From positions 868,001 through 932,000 of the forward strand of contig NZ_CP015986.1 of the NCBI RefSeq assembly GCF_001658005.1: a stretch of DNA of 64,000 nucleotides, given 5' to 3'. Of the stretch, positions 36,240-45,107 are shown one piece after another (the stretch's first letter is position 1; each line of letters starts with the position of its first letter). The notes below the pieces were generated by a model, which worked only from the letters and a program-made list of their open reading frames with translations, was not told the DNA's origin and did no database searches. A program made the translations under genes and the position numbers. This stretch comes from Sphingobium sp. EP60837. Its GTDB lineage: Bacteria > Pseudomonadota > Alphaproteobacteria > Sphingomonadales > Sphingomonadaceae.

Positions 36240-36784
36240 TCCGCCGGCTCCCGGGGCTTCCAGCTGCGCCGCTCCTCAGCCGAGCGCAACACCTCATAAG
36301 CGGCCTGGATAGTGTGAAAGCGGATCGCAGCCTCCGCATCGCCGGGTTTCACATCCGGATGATTTTCCTTCGCCAGCCGTCGCCAGCTTTTCTTCACTGC
36401 TTCGAAATCGGCGTCATCCTCAAGTTCCAGCGCTTTTAGCGCATGCAACTCGTCCCGCGACCGGCTGCCGTCGCCCGGTCCACCCCAGCCATGATAGGCG
36501 CTGCTCTGAAATCCGCTGGAGTCGCGGCGCTCCGCCCTCTCTCGTTGCTCTCGTTCTTCCTGATCCAGGCCCTGAAAATAGTCCCAGTTCCGGTTATATT
36601 CGGCCGCATGGTCGGTGCAGAAATACCAGCGCTCGCGGCTGTTGGGGGACTTGGGGGCGGGGCAATCGCCGGGCCTGTCGCAACCATGCCGATCGCAGAG
36701 GCGCACCTGCTGCGCCTCACGCGATGAGCCGTAGCTGCGCCAGCGGGGAAAGCCCCAGTCATTTGATCGGCTGCTTCTTGCCAT
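36236..36784 (-). CDS. J-domain protein with N-terminal Cys/His cluster
   Basis: A 182-residue DnaJ-like protein. Residues about 112-175 form a J domain: ALKALELEDDADFEAVKKSW and the essential HPD in KENHPDVKPGD. Residues 30-59 carry Cys30, His33, Cys35, Cys41, Cys56 and His59, which may bind zinc. No G/F-rich region or DnaJ zinc repeats are present. It should recruit DnaK to a dedicated client; the downstream 2Fe-2S gene hints at cluster assembly or transfer, which is inference. Confidence 0.85.
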   Translation of the reverse strand: MARSSRSNDWGFPRWRSYGSSREAQQVRLCDRHGCDRPGDCPAPKSPNSRERWYFCTDHAAEYNRNWDYFQGLDQEEREQRERAERRDSSGFQSSAYHGWGGPGDGSRSRDELHALKALELEDDADFEAVKKSWRRLAKENHPDVKPGDAEAAIRFHTIQAAYEVLRSAEERRSWKPREPAD

Positions 36785-36891
36785 CGTTCCAAATTAGGCA
36801 GGCCGCAGGCGGAACGCCACCCCGGCAGTTGATTTTTCGGCCGCATGGGCCCGCTTCAATCCTCCCTGAGCGAAGCATCGGGCAGATTGAA

Positions 36892-37278
36892 ATGCCAGAG
36901 GGCCTGTAAGCCGGGTTCTGTTCTCTCCTTGCGGGGAGTGGCGACCATTCCTCTAGGGGACGGATTGCTCCGTCCCTCAAGCAACCAACCCGGGCGGTCT
37001 CAGCCGAAATCAGCCTAGCAGTCAAGCTGCGCGCCGCCCCTATTCGGTCTTGCTCCCGGTGGGGTTTACCGTGCCGCCTTCCGTTGCCGGAGACGCGGTG
37101 CGCTCTTACCGCACCCTTTCAATTTCGCTGGACCGAAGTCTTAGCGACCTGCTTTCTGTTGCACTGTCCCTTGGATCACTCCAGCCGGCCGTTAGCCGGC
37201 ACCGTTATTTCGTGGAGCCCGGACTTTCCTCGCCGTGGAAGTTACCCGCCACGCCGCGGCCGCCCGGCCCTCTGGCAT
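36892..37278 (-). ncRNA. rnpB: RNase P RNA (bacterial type A)
   Basis: About 387 nt on the minus strand. The 5' and 3' ends pair perfectly over 13 bp (GGCCCTCTGGCAT at 37266-37278 and ATGCCAGAGGGCC at 36892-36904), forming P1. The 5' side has GGAAAGTCCGGGCTCC and the 3' side ACAGAACCCGGCTTA, the universally conserved catalytic elements. It processes the 5' ends of tRNA precursors. It lies 27 bp downstream of the amidase gene. Small frames across it are not genes. Confidence 0.97.
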
Positions 37279-37304
37279 CACGGTCTATACAGACAGTTAG
37301 GGCG

Positions 37305-38003
37305 TCAGTCATCCCCCCTCGGCTTGGGTAGCAGCAGGGCCAGCAGGATGGCTCGGCACTCCCCGTCGATGACTCCATCGATCAGTTCGGGGCGGAAGCG
37401 TCGCTGGAAGGCCACGACAGCCGCTTCGGGCTCCGCAATGTCATAGCCGAAGCGTTCGAGCGCCAGCATGAAGGCGCTGTCGCTCCAAAGCGGATCCATG
37501 AGATTCTTGGTCGGACGAGGCAGCGCCAACCGCAGCCGGGAAAGCTGTCCCCACGGGAAAAGCTCGCCCGGGTCTTGCTTGCGGGCAGGAGCGACATCGC
37601 TGTGGCCCACGATATTGCCGCGCGTGATGCCATGGCGCTGCACAATCTCATGCATCAGCGGGATCAGCGATCCGATCTGCGCGTCGGGGAATCCCCGATA
37701 TCCCCATTCATGGCCGGGATTGACGATCTCGATCCCGATGCTCGCCGAATTTACGTCATCGATACCGCGCCAGTGCGACCGGCCCGCATGCCAGGCGCGC
37801 TTGGCTTCATCGACCATGCGGACGATTTCGCCCTCTTCCGTAACGACATAATGAGCGGACACCTTGGATTCCGGGCTCGCCAGCCAGTGTATTGCGCTCT
37901 GCGCGTCCGGCATGCCGGTATAGTGCAGCACCAGCATGGATATGGGCAGCTTGCGATCGTCGAAATTAGGCGACGGCGTGTCGATCATCGGAATGTCGCT
38001 CAT
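37305..38003 (-). CDS. N-acetylmuramoyl-L-alanine amidase (AmiD/AmpD family)
   Basis: A 232-residue amidase_2 (zinc) enzyme. Zinc ligands are seen in VLHYTGMPDAQSAIHWL and VGHSDVAPARKQDPGELFPW, with AWHAGRSHWRGIDDVNSASIG between. The C-terminus (AAVVAFQRRFRPELIDGVID) is a peptidoglycan-binding domain. It cleaves the muropeptide amide bond. No signal peptide is evident from the start at 38003, suggesting a cytosolic recycling role. ATG 38024 is an alternative start. Confidence 0.9.
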   Translation of the reverse strand: MSDIPMIDTPSPNFDDRKLPISMLVLHYTGMPDAQSAIHWLASPESKVSAHYVVTEEGEIVRMVDEAKRAWHAGRSHWRGIDDVNSASIGIEIVNPGHEWGYRGFPDAQIGSLIPLMHEIVQRHGITRGNIVGHSDVAPARKQDPGELFPWGQLSRLRLALPRPTKNLMDPLWSDSAFMLALERFGYDIAEPEAAVVAFQRRFRPELIDGVIDGECRAILLALLLPKPRGDD

Positions 38004-38147
38004 CGGAAAGCCAGTCACCACCATCTGTCTTCGTTGCAGCGCGTCAGTCCGCAACAGCTGACAGACAATGGCCGAGAGCGCTCGGCCGATCAAGCGCAAG
38101 CGGATCTGTCCTGTGTCGATGGCGGCCAGTGCGCCGAGTGCAGTTGG

Positions 38148-39014
38148 TCAGATTGCGCGGCGGAGGGCCTCGCTACAGCTCCGCTCCTGACGGCGGGCAT
38201 ATGCGCCGCGGAAGTCGGGATGGGGTATGAAATCGTCGCTGTGGCCGATTACTGTCTCCCCTGCTCCCAGCAGAAGGACAGATTGTTCATGGCTGTGACG
38301 AGTCAGCAGCCGGAACACATGCTGCCGACGCTCCTGCGTGAAATAAAGGAGCACGTTGCGGCAAAGCAGTAGATCATATTCGCCTGACGGAGCCTTGGCA
38401 TCGAACAGATTGTCGGTCCGAAAATCGATCGTCCGGCGCAACTCCGGACTGGCGCGCCAATTCTCTCCGACCGGCTCGAACCATTTGATGAGGTCGCCCA
38501 CCGCCAGCCCACGCTGCACGTCCATTTGGGAAAAGATGCCGTTACGGGCCTGCTCTATGGCTGCGGTCGAAATGTCGGTCGCCAGAATTTCGATACGCCA
38601 GCCGCGCCACCGCGCCATGTCGTTGCGCAGCTGGATCGCCAGAGAATAGACTTCCTGACCGGTGGAACAGCCGGCACTCCAAACCCGCAATACCCTGTCG
38701 CGCCGATCCGCATGAATCGCAGGCAAAACTTGGCGATGGATCATGTCGAAGATCTGGAGATCGCGGAAAAAGCTGCTTTCATTGTTGAGCAGCGCATTGA
38801 CCACCTGGTCCTCCAAGGCGGAGTCGCGATTACTCAGCAGGCGCGCCGCCAGATCGTCCATATCGGCAAGGCCGTTGGCGCGTATCACGGGCTTCAGCGC
38901 AGTCTCCATGCGCCACGCCCGGCTTTCGGACAGGATTTGGCCGGTACGCGCCTCCAGCAACGCGGAAAAGATGCGAGCCGCGCCGCGAGAGGATGATTCA
39001 GTCGAAAGGGTCAA
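38148..39014 (-). CDS. cheR: Chemotaxis methyltransferase CheR
   Basis: A 288-residue SAM-dependent methyltransferase that methylates receptor glutamates. It has the N-terminal helical domain, LNNESSFFRD, VWSAGCSTGQEVYSLAI (SAM site) and CRNVLLYFTQERRQHVFR. It is the last gene of the che operon and overlaps cheB by 4 bp. Confidence 0.95.
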   Translation of the reverse strand: MTLSTESSSRGAARIFSALLEARTGQILSESRAWRMETALKPVIRANGLADMDDLAARLLSNRDSALEDQVVNALLNNESSFFRDLQIFDMIHRQVLPAIHADRRDRVLRVWSAGCSTGQEVYSLAIQLRNDMARWRGWRIEILATDISTAAIEQARNGIFSQMDVQRGLAVGDLIKWFEPVGENWRASPELRRTIDFRTDNLFDAKAPSGEYDLLLCRNVLLYFTQERRQHVFRLLTRHSHEQSVLLLGAGETVIGHSDDFIPHPDFRGAYARRQERSCSEALRRAI

Positions 39015-40093
39015 TGTTTCAAACCTCTGCTCTTTCCGCGCCGCGCGACGAAATCCATGATGGCATAGGGGTCCAGCAACGCGCAGCTCAGGCCCGCTGC
39101 AGCTACCGACCCGGGCATGCCCCAGACGACGCTGCTCGTTTCATTCTGCGCCACGATCCAGCCGCCCGCGGCGACGATGTCATGCCCGCCGACTGTGCCG
39201 TCGCGGCCCATGCCGGTGAGCACGATTCCCGCGGCCCCCGGCCCGTAGGCTTCAGCCATGCTGGTGAACATCGGATCAACGCCCGGCAAATTGCCCGCGG
39301 CCGTCCGCTGAGGGTTCAGCGTCACCATCACTCGCCCGTAAAGACCCCGGCGCACCTGCAAATTGGCGTCGCCCGGCGCGACATAGACCGTGTTGGGCGC
39401 CAGCAACTCTCCCTGCTCGCCGACCTTCACCCGCAGGCTGGTCATCCGGGCAAGCTGTTGCACGAAATAGGATGTGAAGCTGGCCGGCAGATGCTGTGTT
39501 AGCAGAATCGGCGCTCCTGGGGGCTCCGACATGCCCGCAAACAACTGTCCTAAAGCATGGATGCCCCCGGTCGACGCGCCGATGCCCAGGCAGGCCAGTG
39601 GAGCGCTTGCCTGTGTCGCCGCTCTCAGGACCGGCGGGCTGTTCTCAAGCGGAACGGAATTGGCGCTGAATAGGCGGGACAGCCGCTCGATCAGCGATCG
39701 GGGAAATGCCTCGCCGAAGCTGCCGCTGCCAGGCTTCGCGAATATATCGCTCGCGCCTAGCGCCAACGCCTCGATCGCCGCCCCGCTGCCTTCCTCGCAA
39801 TTGCCCGACAGGATGACCACCTTCCCGTGCGGGTTGGCGCGCAGAAAGGCCGGCAGGGCCGATAGACCGCTTTGCCCCGGCAGTTCGATGTCCAGCAGGA
39901 TCAGATCGACTTCGTGCCCGGCCAGATAGCACAGCGCATGTTCAGCGCTGTTGGTCTTGTGAACCACGGAAAAGGCGGGATCGCTGTTCAATATCCGCTC
40001 GATCACCGTTCGCACGACGACCGAATCATCGACAACCATCGCGCGGACCTGCGGTCTGCTGTGGCTTGCCATGATCGGCGTAACGGCGGCCAT
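39011..40093 (-). CDS. cheB: Chemotaxis methylesterase CheB
   Basis: A 360-residue protein with an N-terminal receiver (MVVDDSVVVRTV, phospho-acceptor Asp68 in LILLDIELPG) and a C-terminal esterase with the nucleophile motif GIGASTGGIHAL, His in LLTQHLPASFTSY and Asp in VLTGMGRDG. It removes methyl groups from receptors. ATG 40093 is chosen; ATG 40072 (MASHSRPQ) is also possible. It lies 52 bp after cheY. Confidence 0.95.
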   Translation of the reverse strand: MAAVTPIMASHSRPQVRAMVVDDSVVVRTVIERILNSDPAFSVVHKTNSAEHALCYLAGHEVDLILLDIELPGQSGLSALPAFLRANPHGKVVILSGNCEEGSGAAIEALALGASDIFAKPGSGSFGEAFPRSLIERLSRLFSANSVPLENSPPVLRAATQASAPLACLGIGASTGGIHALGQLFAGMSEPPGAPILLTQHLPASFTSYFVQQLARMTSLRVKVGEQGELLAPNTVYVAPGDANLQVRRGLYGRVMVTLNPQRTAAGNLPGVDPMFTSMAEAYGPGAAGIVLTGMGRDGTVGGHDIVAAGGWIVAQNETSSVVWGMPGSVAAAGLSCALLDPYAIMDFVARRGKSRGLKH

Positions 40094-40145
40094 TGGGGAA
40101 CTTTCGAACGGAATGAACAGGAGAAGCGGAAAAGCGGTACCGAAG

Positions 40146-40511
40146 CTAGATGACGCCGACGATCGCCAGCTTGCTTTCCAGCGTCTCGCGATCAAATGGC
40201 TTCATCACATATTCGTCGGCCCCGGCTTCCACCGCCGCCTTGATGTGGCTGATGCCATTCTCGGTGGTGCAGAAGATGATCTTCGGCCGCGCGGCGACCT
40301 TCGCGGTGGACAATGCCTGGAGAAATTCCATGCCGCTCATGACCGGCATGTTCCAGTCGAGCAGGACCACGTCCGGTGCCGCCGCTTCGCACTGGGTCAA
40401 CGCATCTTGTCCATCGACGGCCTCGCTCACCGACAGATCGAGCGATTCCAATATGTGCCGCGCAACTTTACGAATGACCTTGGAATCATCCACTACCAGG
40501 CAGTTTTTCAT
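40146..40511 (-). CDS. cheY: Single-domain response regulator CheY
   Basis: A 121-residue receiver with Asp8-Asp9, phospho-acceptor Asp52 (VVLLDWNMPVMSG), Thr in FCTTENG and Lys104 (MKPFDRE). In chemotaxis it carries the signal from CheA to the flagellar motor. It is between cheW and cheB in the operon. The active residues are complete. Confidence 0.94.
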   Translation of the reverse strand: MKNCLVVDDSKVIRKVARHILESLDLSVSEAVDGQDALTQCEAAAPDVVLLDWNMPVMSGMEFLQALSTAKVAARPKIIFCTTENGISHIKAAVEAGADEYVMKPFDRETLESKLAIVGVI

Positions 40512-40589
40512 GAAGCGTCCCTTAGATTTTTCTTCCTGTGAAGAAGTGATTAGTCGCCAAAGCCGAGTAATTCGTAAACGGCTTGAAAA

Positions 40590-41027
40590 TTATGCAGCCT
40601 GCGCCAGCAAACCCGTTTCGATAAAGCTGGCGAGTGAAACGAGCAGGTGCGGGTGCCCATATTGTTCGACGATCGCCAGCGCGTAAGGCGCCCAGGCGCG
40701 ATCAAGCTGGCCACGGAGGGGCAGGTTGCCTTCGGGCACCTGGCAGATGTCGTGCACGGCATCGACCATCAGGCCATAGCTGTGCCCGCTAATGTCGGCG
40801 ATGATCGCCAAGCCTCGCTGAAGCAACGGCGTGGGTGCGCCACAGATCAGGGCGGGAACGTCGATGATCGTGAGCACGCGGCTGCGCAGGGCCGAAAGTC
40901 CCGCCACATGCGCGGGCATGCCTGGTACGGGTGAGATGTCGGCAAGCTTCACTACCGCCTCCACCTCTTGAGCGGCGACGGCGACGCGTGTGCCCGCCAG
41001 GGTCGCCAGAAGATAAAGCTGGTCCAT
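40590..41027 (-). CDS. cheW: Chemotaxis coupling protein CheW
   Basis: A 145-residue CheW domain: LYLLATLAGTRVAVAAQEVEAVV, LSALRSRVLTIIDVPALI and GLMVDAVHDICQVPEGNLP are the usual beta-barrel segments. It links CheA to receptors. It is 10 bp after cheA. Confidence 0.92.
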   Translation of the reverse strand: MDQLYLLATLAGTRVAVAAQEVEAVVKLADISPVPGMPAHVAGLSALRSRVLTIIDVPALICGAPTPLLQRGLAIIADISGHSYGLMVDAVHDICQVPEGNLPLRGQLDRAWAPYALAIVEQYGHPHLLVSLASFIETGLLAQAA

Positions 41028-41037
41028 GGCCGTCTCC

Positions 41038-43401
41038 TTAACGCCGCGCGCCGCTGATGGCCGCCATCAACGCGTCCTGATCATAGCGGTAGATACTGCT
41101 GTCTTTCGGCCCAGCCGGTCTCGGCGAAGCGCGCAACTGCACGACCCGGCAGCCCAATGTCTCGGCCGCCTGCGACATCTCACCTTCCGAACACAGCACC
41201 ACATCGGCCGGATCGACGGCAGCTTCCTCGGGCAGGCCAAGAACGACCTCATGCCCCGCCTGCCGCAACAGGGGCGCCAATATCTCACGCGTCCAGCCAT
41301 CCTGGCTATCCACCAACACGCATCGGCCTCGCGCCCGCTCCACAATTGGGCCGTCAGGCAAGGCGGCGAACAAGGCGAAGGGATTGAGCACCTCCAGATG
41401 TTCTCCATCGATCACCGCGACACCGCTAAGCAGTCCATGCATAGCGACCATGTCGGGGACGACCGGCATTTCCACGATGTCGAGGACCGCCGCGACTGGA
41501 TAACAGGCTTCCTGCCTGTCATCGCGAAGGCGCAGCGCAGATACATGATCGGTCGCAAAGCTATGCGCTCCATTGACGACCGGCACCAGCCTGCCGTCGA
41601 GCCGTACGAAGGCATGACCGCCCGACCGCCCGAACAGCGCCGCATCGATATCCTCGACCCTTTCGACCAGTGACAGCTTGATGAGCCGCTTCTCACCCGA
41701 CAATTCCTCGAAGCGGAGAGCCGGGACCATCTCGACCCTGGCAGCCCGATCGTCATCCTCCTCCACCTCACGGGCCGCCCGTTCATCGATAATGTTCGGC
41801 AAACAGGCAGCGTTGGCCAGGCCCGCCGCATCTAGCAGCAGCATCGGCTTTCCATTGTCCGGCAACGTCATGCCTGCATAGACGCCCGTCGCCATCACGA
41901 GTGGAGAGGCCGGACGTATAACCAATTCCTCATGATTATCGACAGCGGCGACGCCTAACGCAAAGGGAACGCCGGTGGCGGAACGCACGACCATGATCGC
42001 ACGGGGTCCAGCCTGGACGGACTTTTGCATTCCCAGCACATCTTCCAGATCGATCATGGAGTGCCGCACTGATCGAATCGTCGCGATCTTGGCGCCGCCC
42101 ACCTCCGCGACATGCAGCGTTTCATTATTATCGTGTAAAATCTCGACGACAGCTGCACGCGGGATGGCGAAATGCAGCCCGCCCGACCGTATGATGAGGC
42201 CCGGAATAATCGTCAGCGTCAACGGCACGCGCAGCACGATGCGCAGACCACGGCCGAGCTGATTGTAAAGTGCAATCACGCCGCCGATGCGCTCGACATT
42301 GGCGCGTACCACATCCATTCCGACGCCCCGGCCCGAAATGGCGGTGACGGCCTGCGCAGTCGATAAGCCCGGCTGGAAGATGAGGTCCAGCTTCTCCGCC
42401 TCGCTCATCTTGGCCGCCATGTCGCGTGACAGCTTGCCCGCGGCGACTGCCTTTTCCACCAGCCGCCCAGTATCGATGCCGCGGCCGTCATCGCTGATTT
42501 CGATCACGATCTGGTTGCCCGACTGCCGCGCCTGCAGCCTCAGAGTGCCCGCTTCTGGCTTACCCAGCGCACGGCGCTGCTCTGGTGTCTCGATGCCATG
42601 ATCTATGCTGTTGCGCACGATATGGGTGAGCGGATCGACGACCATCTCCACCATCTCGCGATCCATCTCGACATCACCACCCTCGAGAACGAGGTCGATC
42701 CTCTTGCCAAGCTCGCGACCAAGGTCGCGAACCATGCGGGGAATGGCGGTGAACAGACGATCAACGCGTTGCATGCGCGTTTTGGAGATAGCGTCCCGCA
42801 TGTCGGCCACGCAGGTCGATAGCCGTTCGAATGCGCTTTCCAACTCCGGATCGCCCGACCGTTCGCGCAATTTACGGGACAGTTCGTTGCGCGCCAGCAC
42901 CATGTCCGACACGCCGTTCATCAACTGGTCGATCAGCGACAGCGGCAGGCGAATGGTACGGGGGACGGCTTGCACTCCGCCCTGACGCATCGTCTCGATG
43001 GCAGGCGCCGCTTCCTCTGCCGCGGAAGTCTGGTCGCGCTCGGCAAGGGCGCCAATTAGATAGTCGTCATTTTCGTCCGGCAATGCCGCGCCGATCGCTA
43101 CCGCTTCAGCCAGTTCGGCAATACGATCCATGATGCCCAGCACGGCGCTGACCGTCGCCGGATCGGCGGTGCGCTTTCCTGCCCTGATTTCGGACAGCAC
43201 ATCTTCCGCCGCATGACTCAGCCGCTCAAAGCGCGGCAGATTCAGGAAGCCGCAACTGCCCTTAACGGTGTGAAAGAAACGGAAGATCGCGTCCAACCGG
43301 TCGCGATCGCTAGGGTCCGCCTCCCAGGCGACGACTTCGCCTGCCAGCGCCTCCAGCGTTTCCTGCGTCTCTGCTATGAATTCCTGAAGTAATTCGTCCA
43401 T
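41038..43401 (-). CDS. cheA: Chemotaxis histidine kinase CheA with extra C-terminal domains
   Basis: A 787-residue CheA. P1 has His44 (RFFHTVKGSCGFL); no clear CheY-binding P2 is seen before P3 (about 150-220). The ATPase has HIVRNSIDHGIETPEQR, ISDDGRGID and ISGRGVGMDVVRANVE. P5 CheW-like follows (about 395-530). A second CheW-like segment (about 555-650) and a receiver-like domain without the phospho-acceptor Asp (VLVDSQDGW, then DVVLCSEGEM) end the protein. The start at 43401 is set by homology. Its operon has cheW, cheY, cheB and cheR and a CtrA-like box upstream, but no receptor gene. Confidence 0.94.
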   Translation of the reverse strand: MDELLQEFIAETQETLEALAGEVVAWEADPSDRDRLDAIFRFFHTVKGSCGFLNLPRFERLSHAAEDVLSEIRAGKRTADPATVSAVLGIMDRIAELAEAVAIGAALPDENDDYLIGALAERDQTSAAEEAAPAIETMRQGGVQAVPRTIRLPLSLIDQLMNGVSDMVLARNELSRKLRERSGDPELESAFERLSTCVADMRDAISKTRMQRVDRLFTAIPRMVRDLGRELGKRIDLVLEGGDVEMDREMVEMVVDPLTHIVRNSIDHGIETPEQRRALGKPEAGTLRLQARQSGNQIVIEISDDGRGIDTGRLVEKAVAAGKLSRDMAAKMSEAEKLDLIFQPGLSTAQAVTAISGRGVGMDVVRANVERIGGVIALYNQLGRGLRIVLRVPLTLTIIPGLIIRSGGLHFAIPRAAVVEILHDNNETLHVAEVGGAKIATIRSVRHSMIDLEDVLGMQKSVQAGPRAIMVVRSATGVPFALGVAAVDNHEELVIRPASPLVMATGVYAGMTLPDNGKPMLLLDAAGLANAACLPNIIDERAAREVEEDDDRAARVEMVPALRFEELSGEKRLIKLSLVERVEDIDAALFGRSGGHAFVRLDGRLVPVVNGAHSFATDHVSALRLRDDRQEACYPVAAVLDIVEMPVVPDMVAMHGLLSGVAVIDGEHLEVLNPFALFAALPDGPIVERARGRCVLVDSQDGWTREILAPLLRQAGHEVVLGLPEEAAVDPADVVLCSEGEMSQAAETLGCRVVQLRASPRPAGPKDSSIYRYDQDALMAAISGARR

Positions 43402-43448
43402 TCCCTTGGCCTTCACGGATGCGCGCGACGGCACCATGGGGATGGCGT

Positions 43449-43465
43449 GGTTAAAGGCCCGTTAA
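43449..43465 (-). promoter_or_regulatory. CtrA-type binding box upstream of cheA
   Basis: On the minus strand TTAACGGGCCTTTAACC matches the CtrA consensus TTAA-N7-TTAAC exactly (half sites 43462-43465 and 43451-43454). It is 48 bp before the cheA start, a normal position for a promoter-proximal activator site. CtrA control of motility and chemotaxis is known in alphaproteobacteria; binding here is inferred from sequence alone. Confidence 0.6.
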
Positions 43466-43481
43466 AGACGTTGGAGGCACA

Positions 43482-43519
43482 GCAAAAAGGGCGCCGCGAC
43501 CCTCATCGCGACGCCCTTT
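43482..43519 (-). terminator. Rho-independent terminator after the small lipoprotein gene
   Basis: On the minus strand AAAGGGCGTCGCGA pairs with TCGCGGCGCCCTTT around TGAGGG (one mismatch), followed by TTGCTG. It separates the lipoprotein gene from the cheA promoter region. Confidence 0.8.
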
Positions 43520-43541
43520 CCGAATTGGAAAAGCGGAAGGC

Positions 43542-43817
43542 TTAATGGTCCGCCTTCTTTTCAGCAGCATCAGCGGCCTTCTCGCCAGCTTCACGCGTCG
43601 CGTCAGCCTTATTCTCCAGGGTGTCGGCGGCGTTTTCAGCAGCGGCTTCGGCATTACCGGACAGGTTGTCGGCCATCGCTTCCATATTTTCGGCCTGGTT
43701 GTCGATGGCGTCCGCCTGATTCTCGTATGCGTTCTCGACCTTGTTTTCCTGCTTGGAATCGCACGCAGCGAGCGCGATCAAGCTGGCAAGGCCAAGGACT
43801 GAGACGATGGTTTTCAC
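43542..43817 (-). CDS. Small coiled-coil lipoprotein
   Basis: A 91-residue protein with signal MKTIVSVLGLASLIALAACD, lipobox LAAC at Cys19. The mature part is a charged helix rich in Glu/Ala/Asn with repeats such as ENAYENQADAIDNQAENMEA and NAADTLENKADA, likely a coiled coil. Such short lipoproteins are seen in sphingomonads; function unknown. It has its own terminator. Confidence 0.8.
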   Translation of the reverse strand: MKTIVSVLGLASLIALAACDSKQENKVENAYENQADAIDNQAENMEAMADNLSGNAEAAAENAADTLENKADATREAGEKAADAAEKKADH

Positions 43818-43963
43818 GGCGTTTTCTCCTGTTGCGCCCCCCAGGGGCTGACGTCATTCGGCAAGAGGCCCGGCCGCGCAATGCGCCCGGAACTCTGACC
43901 GCGATCAACTGGTCGCACGGCAGATGGTTCCCACCGCACAACTCCTTTCGTCGCAGAAACGAC

Positions 43964-44392
43964 TTATTTTTTCAAACTGTCCCGGATTTCGCGCAGCAGC
44001 ATGATGTCTTCGGGCGTGGCGACAGGCGCCTCCGCGGGCTTGGGCATCAACCTGTTCACCGCCTTCACAAGCAGGAAGATGATGAACGCCAGGATCAGAA
44101 AATTCACGAAAACGGTGAGAAACTCGCCCCATCCCAGCATCGCGACGCCCGCGCTCTTCAGGTCGGTATAGCTTTCGGGATTGCCCTTGAACCCCGCCGG
44201 AATATCGCCGAGCCGGATGAAGTAGCGGGAAAAGTCGGCGCCCCCGAACAAAAAGCCGATTACCGGCATGATGAGATCATCGGTCAGCGACTTGGTAATC
44301 GTAGCAAAAGCGCCGCCGATAATCACGCCGACAGCCAGATCGATCACGTTCCCGCGATTGATGAATGTCTTGAATTCGGAAATCAGCCCCAT
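43964..44392 (-). CDS. mscL: Large-conductance mechanosensitive channel MscL
   Basis: A 142-residue channel subunit. [37 protein letters not shown] is TM1, [23 protein letters not shown] is TM2, and the C-terminal helix bears [15 protein letters not shown]. Five subunits form the pore that opens under hypoosmotic shock. Single gene. Confidence 0.96.
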   Translation of the reverse strand: MGLISEFKTFINRGNVIDLAVGVIIGGAFATITKSLTDDLIMPVIGFLFGGADFSRYFIRLGDIPAGFKGNPESYTDLKSAGVAMLGWGEFLTVFVNFLILAFIIFLLVKAVNRLMPKPAEAPVATPEDIMLLREIRDSLKK

Positions 44393-44494
44393 TTACGAAC
44401 CCCTTGTCCTGATTATGTGTTTGACAGGATGAGACGTTGCGCCTGCATCCACAACCACCTATTTCCGTCTTCGTAACAAAGCCGAGGATGTTCC

Positions 44495-45100
44495 ATGACG
44501 ATCCTGCGCCGTTTTTCCCCTGCCTTTCTCCTTCCGCTGCTGTCGGCATTCGCGCTTTCAGCCTGCGGCATCAACAGCGTGCCAGCCGCCGAGGAAGTGG
44601 CAAAGGCCAAATGGGCCGATGTCCAGGCGCAATATCAGCGTCGCTCCAACTTGGTCGGCAATCTGGTCGCCACGGTCAAGGCCGCGGGCAAGCAGGAACA
44701 GGACACCTTGGTCAAAGTGACCGAGGCCCGCGCCAAAGCCACCTCGGTCCAGGTGAATGCCGAAGACCTGTCAGATCCCGCGAAAGTTCAGCAGTTCCAG
44801 CAGGCGCAGGCGCAACTCAGCCAGGGTCTGGGCCGGTTGCTGGCGTCGGTTGAAGCCTATCCCGACCTCAAGACCAATCAGAATTTCCTTGATCTGCAGT
44901 CGCAACTGGAAGGCACGGAAAATCGGATCGCCGTCGCCATCCGCGACTATAACGAAGCCGTCCGCGCTTATAATACGCGCATCCGCACTTTCCCCGACGC
45001 GATCGGCGCAAAGATCATCCACGGCGCCAAGCCGATGACGCCCTTCCACGCGACGACGCCCGGCGCAGAGGAAGCGCCGAAGGTCGATTTCGGTAACTGA
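44495..45100 (+). CDS. lemA: LemA family protein
   Basis: A 201-residue LemA. An N-terminal lipoprotein-like signal (FALSACGIN, possible Cys24) is followed by the long helical hairpin QYQRRSNLVGNLVATVKAAG, AVAIRDYNEAVRAYNTRIRTFP, as in the family. The end contains KPMTPFHATTPGAEEAPKVDF. It is first of a four-gene operon with two TPM-domain genes and a NUDIX gene. Function unclear. Confidence 0.92.
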   Translation: MTILRRFSPAFLLPLLSAFALSACGINSVPAAEEVAKAKWADVQAQYQRRSNLVGNLVATVKAAGKQEQDTLVKVTEARAKATSVQVNAEDLSDPAKVQQFQQAQAQLSQGLGRLLASVEAYPDLKTNQNFLDLQSQLEGTENRIAVAIRDYNEAVRAYNTRIRTFPDAIGAKIIHGAKPMTPFHATTPGAEEAPKVDFGN

Positions 45101-45107
45101 CGCTCCG

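Noticed and set aside
37050..37331. Small plus-strand frames over 36.9-37.3 kb
   Set aside because: They lie over RNase P RNA, whose conserved ends and P1 pairing explain the sequence.
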